DNA of 23,752 nucleotides, taken from NCBI GenBank assembly GCA_051886215.1, contig JBJEXX010000028.1, positions 1 through 23,752 on the forward strand, in the 5' to 3' direction. This document shows, piece after piece, positions 1 to 5,845 of this stretch (position 1 is its first letter; the number at the start of each line of letters is the position of its first letter). Below the pieces are notes generated by a model. The model did not search any database. It saw only the letters and a list, made by a program, of their open reading frames with translations, and was not told the origin of the DNA. The DNA comes from JBJEXX01 sp051886215. Lineage in GTDB: Bacteria > Bacillota_I > Bacilli_A > RF39 > UBA660. Position numbers and translations under genes: made by a program.

Positions 1-493
1 TTTTATTTAAAATAATAGAACTAACTTGGTTCCCAAAAGTAATAATTATTTTTGGTTTAATTATATTTATTTCTTTAAATAATAAATCAAGATATTTTTT
101 TAACACTTCATCAGACAAAGGTCTCGCATCTATTTGTGTGCACTTTCCTAAATTAGTAATAAATAATTTGTTATTAGCTATTTCTTCATAAACATAATCA
201 CAAAATTCATAATCCCAATCTTTTGGTTTCTTCTCTTGAATATTGTTAAATGTTTCTTCACTTAATAAATTAACTTTATAGAACAACTTCCATATATTTT
301 TAGTTCCTAACCATGGAGACTTCCTACCTTGCCAAGATTTATCACTTGCAATATTTTTACCAGTAGGATTCATAAATACAAAACAGATATCAGGATTTTC
401 TTCACATCCACCATTATATATAGAATCTAATTCTTTAGCACCATATTTAACTTGTAATTTATCATAATCTTTTTTTAAATCTTCTATTTTCAA
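1..493 (-). CDS. Uracil-DNA glycosylase superfamily-like protein, 3' end cut by window edge
   Basis: The frame is open from a TTG at 491-493 to the left edge, giving about 164 residues with the C-terminus outside the window. Landmarks in order: KYGAKELDSIYNGG, then CFVFMNPTG (the motif-1 position of family 4/5-type uracil-DNA glycosylases), TNLGKCTQIDARPL, and IKPKIIITFGNQVS, the beta-strand typical of that fold. The likely role is removal of uracil or another damaged base from DNA, but the C-terminal catalytic-loop motif is not visible, so activity is inferred. TTG is preferred because AAGAAGGTG sits six bases upstream; the ATG at 496-498 is out of frame and stops after two codons, and an in-frame GTG lies inside the Shine-Dalgarno sequence. 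One copy of a 20-bp repeat (512-531) lies just upstream and is readable in the same frame. Confidence 0.7.
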   Translation of the reverse strand, partial: MKIEDLKKDYDKLQVKYGAKELDSIYNGGCEENPDICFVFMNPTGKNIASDKSWQGRKSPWLGTKNIWKLFYKVNLLSEETFNNIQEKKPKDWDYEFCDYVYEEIANNKLFITNLGKCTQIDARPLSDEVLKKYLDLLFKEINIIKPKIIITFGNQVSSIILNK

Positions 494-511
494 AACATTC
501 ACCTTCTTATA

Positions 512-531
512 TAAAAGTTTTCCATAAGTCG
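512..531 (-). repeat. 20-bp dispersed repeat, copy 1
   Basis: Plus-strand sequence taaaagttttccataagtcg. It matches copy 2 (625-644) at 19 of 20 positions and copy 3 (1606-1625) at 18 of 20. It lies directly upstream of the Shine-Dalgarno sequence of the glycosylase-like gene. All three copies read on the minus strand as a YGKL peptide, but only copies 2 and 3 sit inside short ORFs that have their own start. Confidence 0.7.
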
Positions 532-606
532 TAATTACCCCATTTTCCTTCAAAATTTAATTAATTTTTACTTATTAAATGTAAAAAGAAAACTTTTCAA
601 AATTCT

Positions 607-738
607 TTATTTATAAAGGTTTAATAAGAGTTTTCCATAAGTCGGTATATACCAATTGATACTCGTAGATGGTAAACTTTTTTGATTATCTTCTTTTTTC
701 TTTTCTGCTCTAATTTTCCTTTTTTTATACATGTCCAT
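607..738 (-). CDS. 43-aa ORF chimeric between the HD gene 5' end and the dispersed repeat
   Basis: ATG at 736-738 with upstream AAGGAAGTGATAACT; TAA at 607-609. The first 29 codons are a diverged copy of the start of the neighbouring HD gene: both begin MDMY, are Lys/Arg-rich, and share SLPSTSINW. After that the two diverge and this ORF continues YIPTYGKLL before stopping. It follows the HD gene's apparent true stop (757-759) by about 18 bases. It may be a short translated peptide, a decoy or relic left by recombination, or the truncated 5' end of a lost paralogue. No function is recognised. Confidence 0.45.
   Translation of the reverse strand: MDMYKKRKIRAEKKKEDNQKSLPSTSINWYIPTYGKLLLNLYK
625..666 (-). 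repeat. Dispersed repeat, copy 2 (longer form)
   Basis: The first 20 bases match copy 1 at 19 of 20 positions. The similarity to copy 3 (1606-1647) continues further, through a cggtatataccaattgatact-like stretch encoding INWY or INCY. The unit is therefore about 42 bp in copies 2 and 3 and about 20 bp in copy 1. Confidence 0.65.
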
Positions 739-756
739 AGTTATCACTTCCTTATA

Positions 757-1514
757 CTAATTTTCATCATTATTTTCATAATATGGATTTAATGATTTAT
801 AAAAATCTCTTGGTGCATTTCCAATTTTATATTTTTCACCTTTTTAGCATTTTTAATAATTCCATGTGCAGGTTCAAGATAAGCATCCATACTATCAGCA
901 TAATTTATAATTATAACTTCAAGCATTTTGGGTAAAACAAGTGCACCCCACTCACTATATTCATTCATATGACTACCTATCATATGTATAATTTGATTTT
1001 TAAATTGCTCATCTATATTATATTTTTTTAAATAGTTTTCCACTATATGTGTTCCTTCATAAGAATGACCTAATAGATCCATACTATTACCATTTATAGG
1101 ATTATATTTTTCACTATCATCAAAATTATTAAAATCATTACACTTTCCAATATCGTGAACTAATGCTCCAAAAATTATCAAATCTTTATCTACATCAAGA
1201 TTAGGATACAAATTACAAATAGCGATTGAATTTTTTGTAACACTATATATATGATATAATAATCCACCTTTATAAAAATGATGTGAACCAGGTGTTGCAG
1301 GTTTATTAATTAATTTATCTTTATAATCATTATAAATTTCTTTACAGCATTCTCTTAATATAGGATTTTTTATTATACAGCTCATATCTAAACATTCATT
1401 ATAAATTTTCTCATATGTCTCTGGACACCAGTTGATGCTCGTCGATGGCAAACTTTTTTCATTCTCACCCATCTTTTTATTTTTTCTCATCTCTCTTTTT
1501 TGATACATATCCAT
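757..1514 (-). CDS. YhaM-like HD-domain hydrolase, apparent -1 frameshift near the 3' end
   Basis: The start is ATG 1512-1514, overlapping an upstream TAA (TAATG), with GGAAGTGATAA as the ribosome-binding site. The uninterrupted frame runs to 789 (241 aa). HD-domain ligands are visible: HH near residues 78-79, H88, HD 120-121, H150, H177, H182 and Asp 207/210. The layout (GSHHFYKGGLLYHIYS, LVHDIGK, LLGHSYEG) matches the C-terminal HD domain of YhaM-type 3'-5' exoribonucleases, without their N-terminal OB domain. After residue 225 the zero frame gives an uncharacteristic tail. The -1 frame instead continues GEKYKIGNAPRDFYKSLN and stops at 757-759, and a C-terminal FYK is typical of YhaM. The shift lies at an A5 run (841-845). 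It could be a real indel, a sequencing error or recoding. The substrate is unknown. Confidence 0.7.
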
Positions 1515-1662
1515 TATTTATCACTTCCATTCTCTATCATTCTAGCTTCATTTAAAAAAATATCAAAATCAGATTTATATAATTTGTCTTGTTTATTATT
1601 TTATATTAAAGTTTTCCATAATTCGGTGTATAACAATTGATATTAGTTTTATTTTCACTCAT
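1514..1662 (-). pseudogene. Degenerate short ORF upstream of the HD gene
   Basis: An ATG at 1660-1662 with a good ribosome-binding site (GGGAAGGTACTTT) starts an 18-codon ORF, MSENKTNINCYTPNYGKL, which stops at 1606-1608 and contains repeat copy 3. In another frame, with no start of its own, a coding-like tail DKLYKSDFDIFLNEARM runs to a TAA at 1514-1516 that overlaps the HD gene's ATG. I read these as one decayed small gene of about 50 codons, though the 18-codon ORF could still be translated as a leader peptide. Its position, directly after a promoter and coupled to the HD start, would suit a regulatory leader. Confidence 0.4.
1606..1647 (-). repeat. Dispersed repeat, copy 3
   Basis: The first 20 bases match copy 1 at 18 of 20 positions. 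The remainder is similar to copy 2 through the INCY-encoding stretch. It forms the body of the 18-codon ORF that starts at 1662. Confidence 0.6.
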
Positions 1663-1688
1663 AAAGTACCTTCCCTTTGTCTATCAGG

Positions 1689-1697
1689 ATTATATCA
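1689..1697 (-). promoter_or_regulatory. Extended -10 promoter for the HD gene transcript
   Basis: The minus strand reads TGATATAAT, an extended -10, about 27 bases upstream of the short-ORF ATG at 1662 and just downstream of the hairpin terminator at 1708-1739. No good -35 is seen. Confidence 0.5.
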
Positions 1698-1700
1698 CAT

Positions 1701-2027
1701 TTATAATAAAAAAGAAAAAGTAATAATTACTATTACCTTCTTTGTTATTTTATTTCTAATTCTTTCAAGTGTTTCTTCAAAATAGTATTCTCCAAATATG
1801 TAATTAAGATTTTTTAATCTTTCATTAGCCATAACTACACCTTTAATCATATATTCTTTTAATATTTTTGTTGCTCAAATTCTAAAGTTTGTTGTTTTTT
1901 TCGAATTGACTCTATATCCAACTGCAATAATCATATCAAGGTTATATATCTTTACAGATTTTTTAGAATTATCAATGTCGGTTTTTCCGACGGTGTTATT
2001 TTCATCAAGTTCACCTCTATTTAATAT
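1701..2027 (-). pseudogene. RhuM-family protein remnant with in-frame TGA
   Basis: The minus-strand frame reads LNRGELDENNTV, then IYNLDMIIAVGYRVNSKK, then FRI-stop-ATKILKEY, then NYIFGEYYFEETLERIR. This matches the middle of RhuM-family proteins, where the consensus is ELDENS, YNLDMIISVGYRVNS and FRIWATKVLKEY. The conserved Trp is replaced by TGA at 1875-1877. The N-terminal DNA-binding-like part is missing: an upstream stop lies inside the palindrome at 2021-2046. The C-terminus is also lost, and after LERIR the frame runs through a terminator hairpin to TAA at 1701-1703. RhuM genes often travel on genomic islands, so this is probably the relic of an old insertion. Confidence 0.75.
1708..1739 (-). 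terminator. Intrinsic terminator after the RhuM remnant
   Basis: Minus-strand stem AAGGTAATA / TATTACTTT (nine pairs, one G-U) with loop GTAAT, followed by a T-rich tract (TTTTTCTTTTTT). Confidence 0.6.
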
Positions 2028-2046
2028 ATTATTAATAATATATTAA
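2021..2046. repeat. 26-bp perfect AT-only palindrome
   Basis: The sequence is self-complementary across 26 bases, centred on ATTATTAATAAT. It lies at the 5' break of the RhuM remnant and 16 bases beyond the stop of the gene at 2063. It could be a cruciform, a binding site, a terminator element or a junction scar; AT-only composition makes a chance origin plausible. Confidence 0.4.
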
Positions 2047-2062
2047 CTCATTTTTATTAAAT

Positions 2063-2998
2063 TTATTTTTTTATTTGATTATCTTCATTATTAAATATAT
2101 CACTTATAGTTTTACTATTTGTTTTCCATCCATTTTTTAAAAGTGTTTCTATGGCTTTAGGAGTAATTTTATTAAAACCTAATTCATTTGAATAACTATA
2201 ATATAAATCAAATTCTTCTAAGGTAAATATTGAAATATAATCTAGTGAATCTTCTTGTTGATAAGATAAATTATATTGTTTTAAAGAACTTTTTTCATCA
2301 TTATTCAATATTTTATTTAATAAAGTATTAATATATCTAACTGCCTCATGATTTCCTTTAAATGTTTTAAATAATTCTTCTTTTGCACATTTTATTTTAT
2401 AATCTACTTGTTCCTGTTTACTTAAATTATTTAAATCAGTATTATCCATTTTTTCTTTAAATTCATCAATAATATCATCAGTATATTTATTAGCTATAAA
2501 ACCTATTTTTTTGTCTATTGCTTCACATTCTTTTTGCGAAATAATATCATATTTTCCTTCGGCATCAGTTGAAAAACCAAATTCTTTGGTACGCATATTT
2601 GCTTGTATATTAGCTAAATCTAAAGTTAAATCTAATAGTATATTTAAACCGTCTTTAAATTTTACATCTGTTGCGACATGTTCATTATTAAATTGCCTTC
2701 CATTTATTTTTCTTTCAACTACTTTTGCTTCGCAATTTGGAAGTATACCATTTATTAAAATAGCAAGTACCTCACTTATTTGATAACAAGTTTTGAAGCG
2801 ACTAATACTATCTTTAGAATAATCTATCTTTGACAAAGCACTTTCTTCATCAACAATTATTCTATAATCATAACTAAATATTTTACCAAGTTCAATATAA
2901 ATATATCTTACTTTTTCAAGATCATTTAAGTCTTCTGGAATTGTTGATATAATATAATTAATAGCCGGAATTATATTTGAATTAATATCGTTTGTCAT
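2063..2998 (-). CDS. Transglutaminase-like cysteine protease-fold protein, function unknown
   Basis: 311 aa; ATG 2996-2998 follows GAGGAGTGATAAT. No signal peptide or membrane segment is visible, so it is probably cytoplasmic. Residues 60-130 have the order expected of a transglutaminase-like catalytic core. A Cys lies at the start of a helix (RFKTCYQISEVLAILING, C71), followed by a His before a strand (NEHVATDVKF, H107) and an Asp in LLDLTLD (D123 or D127). The flanking parts (1-60 and 135-311) are helical, charged and unrecognised. The family call rests on this C-H-D order and is not firm. The gene stands alone behind a consensus sigma-A promoter, between the decayed region and a nucleotide-enzyme operon. 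A role as an intracellular peptidase, transamidase or host-interaction factor cannot be told apart from sequence. Confidence 0.6.
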   Translation of the reverse strand: MTNDINSNIIPAINYIISTIPEDLNDLEKVRYIYIELGKIFSYDYRIIVDEESALSKIDYSKDSISRFKTCYQISEVLAILINGILPNCEAKVVERKINGRQFNNEHVATDVKFKDGLNILLDLTLDLANIQANMRTKEFGFSTDAEGKYDIISQKECEAIDKKIGFIANKYTDDIIDEFKEKMDNTDLNNLSKQEQVDYKIKCAKEELFKTFKGNHEAVRYINTLLNKILNNDEKSSLKQYNLSYQQEDSLDYISIFTLEEFDLYYSYSNELGFNKITPKAIETLLKNGWKTNSKTISDIFNNEDNQIKK

Positions 2999-3018
2999 AT
3001 TATCACTCCTCTATTTTG

Positions 3019-3047
3019 ATTATATTATTTTTATAATATATTGTCAA
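3019..3047 (-). promoter_or_regulatory. Consensus sigma-A promoter with a dyad in the spacer
   Basis: Minus-strand TTGACA (3042-3047), a 17-base spacer, then TATAAT (3019-3024), a perfect match to the housekeeping consensus. A perfect inverted repeat of two 8-base arms with a 4-base centre occupies 3021-3040, covering the spacer and part of the -10. This is an operator-like position for repression of the downstream gene, though the dyad is AT-only. Confidence 0.8.
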
Positions 3048-3066
3048 AAACTAGTAAATAATAAAG

Positions 3067-3558
3067 CTATTTTTTTATTAATCGCTTATTATTAGAATCT
3101 TTTTTATTGATAACTTCTTCTAAATAAATATCAATATATTCTGGTCTTTTAACTTCTATAATTTTGTTTCCATCATAAAAACATTCGGGAACTTTTATAT
3201 TTAATGATGACTCCAACCAAGCTGCAACAATATGTCTATGGCAAAATTCATTTGAATTTTCATAGCATAATAAAATAGAATTATCTAAATCATTATATAC
3301 TTGTTCTGGATCAAGTTTTTCTAATACTTCATTATAATAATGTTCTATATAGTATTTTGTACTTTCTTCAAATGATACTTTATCTTTTAAATCGTGCCAT
3401 GTCTTCCAAAATAACAATTTAGGAGCTAGTTTAGGATAACATTCACCACTAAATGGATTACCATTATCATCAATAAAGTCTCTTCCTCTATTTCCTGAAA
3501 TGGATACTAATCTATATTTATCAGTTTTAAATTGCTTATGTGAGCTTGTATAAATCAT
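3067..3558 (-). CDS. DUF488-family protein
   Basis: 163 aa; ATG 3556-3558 with GGAGGTACAT directly in front and only nine bases after the S66 peptidase stop, so it is the last gene of the operon. The diagnostic segment is SILLCYENSNEFCHRHIVAAWLE, which matches the DUF488 signature (LLCxE, CHR, H, WL) near residues 93-115. Early SISGNRGRDF and a region rich in Trp and Pro also fit. DUF488 proteins are small and cytoplasmic and have no settled biochemical role; conserved Cys and His residues suggest metal or nucleic-acid binding. The family assignment is firm and the function is open. Confidence 0.8.
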   Translation of the reverse strand: MIYTSSHKQFKTDKYRLVSISGNRGRDFIDDNGNPFSGECYPKLAPKLLFWKTWHDLKDKVSFEESTKYYIEHYYNEVLEKLDPEQVYNDLDNSILLCYENSNEFCHRHIVAAWLESSLNIKVPECFYDGNKIIEVKRPEYIDIYLEEVINKKDSNNKRLIKK

Positions 3559-3567
3559 ATGTACCTC

Positions 3568-4554
3568 CTATATATTCTTTATAGTTATTTTATTGCCATC
3601 TATCTTAACTTCTCCACCAATTGGAAATGTAAAGATTGGTGTAGTGTGACCAAAATCTGCATTTATAATAATAGGTATATTATTTATTTTTTTTGTTTTT
3701 AAAATATTAATCCATTTTTCATTGGTCATATTACTTTTTATTTGAGCCCTACCAATAACAAGACCATTTATTTTTTTATTTTTATAGCAGTGTAATAAAG
3801 ATTGTAGGTTTCTATCAAACTCTCTCATAAACTCATCACCTACCAAATCATCATCTTCAATAAATAAAATAGTATTATCAAGATCAGGCATATATTCTGT
3901 TCCTTGCAACAAATTTAAAGTGCATAAATTACCACCAATAATTCTACCTTCACTAATATCGTTATTAATAACTTCTATTCCCGCATTCTCTATAAAGTTA
4001 CGCTTTTCTTGATCTAAAAACCATAAATCATCACTCCACTCATTGGAAGATTCTATAATTATATCTTCTTTTGTCATAAAGATTTTTTTAAAATATTTCA
4101 AAGTATAATCAGAACCTTTTTTCATACCAAAAGAAGAAAAATGTGGACCATAATAAGTAACTAAACCCGTCTTAACATATATAGCATTCAATAAAGCTGT
4201 TATATCAGAAAAACCACAAATAATTTTAGGATTATTTTTTATGAGTTCATAATCAATATAATCCAATATTTGATTAACGTTAAAACCACCAATTACAGTT
4301 AAGATAGCCTTAACATTTTTATCTTTAAAAGCATCATGTAGATCATTAACTCTATCTTCAATTGAGGCACAACAAAAGTCATCATTTGTAGTATTATTTA
4401 CATTTTTTCCAAAAGTTACTTTGAATCCCATTTCAGTCAATCTAGAAGTTGCAATGTTCATAGTTTCATCATTTAATAAACTCATACTTCTAGAAGGAGC
4501 AATTACTCTTATTTCATCACCTTTTTTTAATTTATTTGGAATTATTGTTTTCAC
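3568..4554 (-). CDS. S66-family LD-carboxypeptidase (LdcA/MccF-like)
   Basis: 328 aa, close to the usual S66 length. The start is GTG at 4552-4554, chosen because AGAGGTGATAGA precedes it. The N-terminus LKKGDEIRVIAPS is typical. The nucleophile elbow is GFSDIT (Ser116), the catalytic Glu lies in LFIEDDD (E233), and the His in FGHTTP (H303), completing the Ser-Glu-His triad. Family members trim the terminal D-Ala from muropeptide tetrapeptides during cell-wall recycling, or, as MccF, hydrolyse microcin C-type aminoacyl-nucleotide amides. The absence of a signal peptide fits a cytoplasmic enzyme. It sits after rdgB and before the DUF488 gene. The nucleotide-related neighbours make the MccF-like alternative worth considering, but the sequence alone does not decide. 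Confidence 0.85.
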   Translation of the reverse strand: MKTIIPNKLKKGDEIRVIAPSRSMSLLNDETMNIATSRLTEMGFKVTFGKNVNNTTNDDFCCASIEDRVNDLHDAFKDKNVKAILTVIGGFNVNQILDYIDYELIKNNPKIICGFSDITALLNAIYVKTGLVTYYGPHFSSFGMKKGSDYTLKYFKKIFMTKEDIIIESSNEWSDDLWFLDQEKRNFIENAGIEVINNDISEGRIIGGNLCTLNLLQGTEYMPDLDNTILFIEDDDLVGDEFMREFDRNLQSLLHCYKNKKINGLVIGRAQIKSNMTNEKWINILKTKKINNIPIIINADFGHTTPIFTFPIGGEVKIDGNKITIKNI

Positions 4555-4620
4555 TCTATCACCTCTTTCATTTATTTTATTTTTTTTTACACAATATAAA
4601 GCATAAACTACTTCTTTCTA

Positions 4621-5223
4621 TTAATTTATTTTACTAACAATAAAATCTATAACATTACTTTCATCTTCTTTAACAGATAATTTATCCTCTTCAGTTAATT
4701 CTGTAAAATATTTGTTTAGTTTTTTATTAATTGAAATAGTATTTAAAGGATAACCAGGCTCTACTATATCTGAAGGTTTATCTACTATATAAAAATCATT
4801 TTTACTCCAAGTATAGGTGTATTCTTCACCATTAACAATTAACGCAATACCATATACCCATCTAGCAGTTATTTTGCCATTTTCACCATATTCTTTAGCA
4901 AGATTAGTATAATACTCTATCATTTCCTCATCAGTTAATCTTTTACCATTTACTCTTCTTACATACATTCCTGGTTGTTTATCAGTAGGAACGTTTTCTA
5001 GATATAAATTATCATCCATAGCTAAAGTAGTCATTTTCGTCATTTCATAACATGCTCTAGCTTTTATTAAAGCATTTTCAATAGCATCTTTACCATTTTC
5101 TTCTACCTCTAATTTTATATTCATATCTAAAAGAGATACTATCTCTATATCGTGCTTTAATAAATTTTTTGTAAATCTTTTTGCTTTTGTTTGATTATTA
5201 GTAGCAAATAATATTTTCTTCAT
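4621..5223 (-). CDS. rdgB: RdgB/HAM1-family non-canonical purine NTP pyrophosphatase
   Basis: 200 aa, the normal family length. MKKILFATNNQTKAKRF carries the (S/T)xNxxK substrate-binding motif, followed by ENALIKARA and the acidic metal-binding segment AMDDNLYLENV (D70, D71). The PGMYVRRVNG stretch corresponds to the family's PGxxSAR motif, altered here. The enzyme hydrolyses ITP, dITP and XTP to monophosphates and so keeps deaminated purines out of DNA and RNA. The start ATG overlaps the stop of the HD gene upstream (ATGA at 5220-5223), indicating translational coupling. Divergence in the PG(x)SAR region leaves room for a shifted specificity. Confidence 0.85.
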   Translation of the reverse strand: MKKILFATNNQTKAKRFTKNLLKHDIEIVSLLDMNIKLEVEENGKDAIENALIKARACYEMTKMTTLAMDDNLYLENVPTDKQPGMYVRRVNGKRLTDEEMIEYYTNLAKEYGENGKITARWVYGIALIVNGEEYTYTWSKNDFYIVDKPSDIVEPGYPLNTISINKKLNKYFTELTEEDKLSVKEDESNVIDFIVSKIN

Positions 5224-5834
5224 ACATTACCTCTTTTGTTTAATTTTTTTAATTCTTTTATACTAATATCATCATTTTTATATAACAATATATTCTCTTC
5301 TTGTTTAGCATAGTCTTCTAATAAATTATGATGTATAGGATTTTGAGCTTTCAAATCACTTCTTTTTAAGTCAAATAATAATTTAATTTCTTCTGCACTG
5401 AACTTATTTATTATTTCAATAGCTTCTTCATTTATTTCTTCAAACCTATAATCGTGATATATTAATAACTTAGAAACTATTTTTACAAACTCATCATTTA
5501 AATTATTCTCTTTAGCAAATTTTAAAAATATTTCATTTGATATATTCCAATGATTATAAAAATGACCAATATTTTTTTCATCTTCAGTATAAGCAAGTGG
5601 CTTTCCTATATCATGAAATAAAGCAGTAAGTCTCAAAATTAAATTACTTGGTACTCCATCCACAACATGTAAAATATGTTCATAGACATCATAAATGTGC
5701 CAAGGATTATTTTGATTAAAGCCTTTACATATTTTCAATTCCGGTATAAATTCAAATAATTTTTCTTCATTTTTTCTAATATATATACTAGGTTTAGGCT
5801 GTACTAATATTTCAAATAATTCTTTTAAATTCAT
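5220..5834 (-). CDS. HD-domain phosphohydrolase
   Basis: 204 aa; ATG 5832-5834 preceded by TTGGAGGATAT. HD ligands: H53 in YEHILHVV, HD at 74-75 in LFHDIGKP, and H91, H95 and H127 further on. The LTALFHDIGKPLAYTEDEKNIGHFYNH layout resembles the HD domain attached to some tRNA nucleotidyltransferases (2',3'-cyclic phosphodiesterase/phosphatase), but no nucleotidyltransferase domain is present. The predicted activity is metal-dependent phosphomonoester or phosphodiester hydrolysis in the cytoplasm; the substrate is unknown. It begins 11 bases after the HD-MazG gene and ends inside the ATG of rdgB, so the three genes are tightly coupled. Confidence 0.8.
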   Translation of the reverse strand: MNLKELFEILVQPKPSIYIRKNEEKLFEFIPELKICKGFNQNNPWHIYDVYEHILHVVDGVPSNLILRLTALFHDIGKPLAYTEDEKNIGHFYNHWNISNEIFLKFAKENNLNDEFVKIVSKLLIYHDYRFEEINEEAIEIINKFSAEEIKLLFDLKRSDLKAQNPIHHNLLEDYAKQEENILLYKNDDISIKELKKLNKRGNV

Positions 5835-5845
5835 ATATCCTCCAA

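Noticed and set aside
838..848. Programmed -1 frameshift in the HD gene
   Set aside because: The base before AAA AAG is T, so the usual A AAA AAG heptamer is incomplete. A single-base indel or read error in the A run is simpler; recoding is kept only as a possibility.
512..1647. CRISPR array from the 20-bp repeats
   Set aside because: Only three copies, unevenly spaced by about 110 and 980 bases, partly within coding sequence, with no nearby cas gene.
1875..1877. TGA read as tryptophan throughout the window (genetic code 4)
   Set aside because: TGA closes four well-defined genes (5220, 9250, 13871, 22177), two of them as ATGA overlaps with the next start, and all other Trp codons are TGG.
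2511..2783. Plus-strand open frames (also at 4421, 6531, 7801, 16591, 17920, 18179, 20286)
   Set aside because: All lie antisense to well-supported genes, have low-complexity or cysteine- and phenylalanine-rich translations, and lack convincing ribosome-binding sites.
3060..3080. Terminator after the DUF488 gene
   Set aside because: Only an AT-only TAATAAA/TTTATTA pairing is visible; too weak to call.
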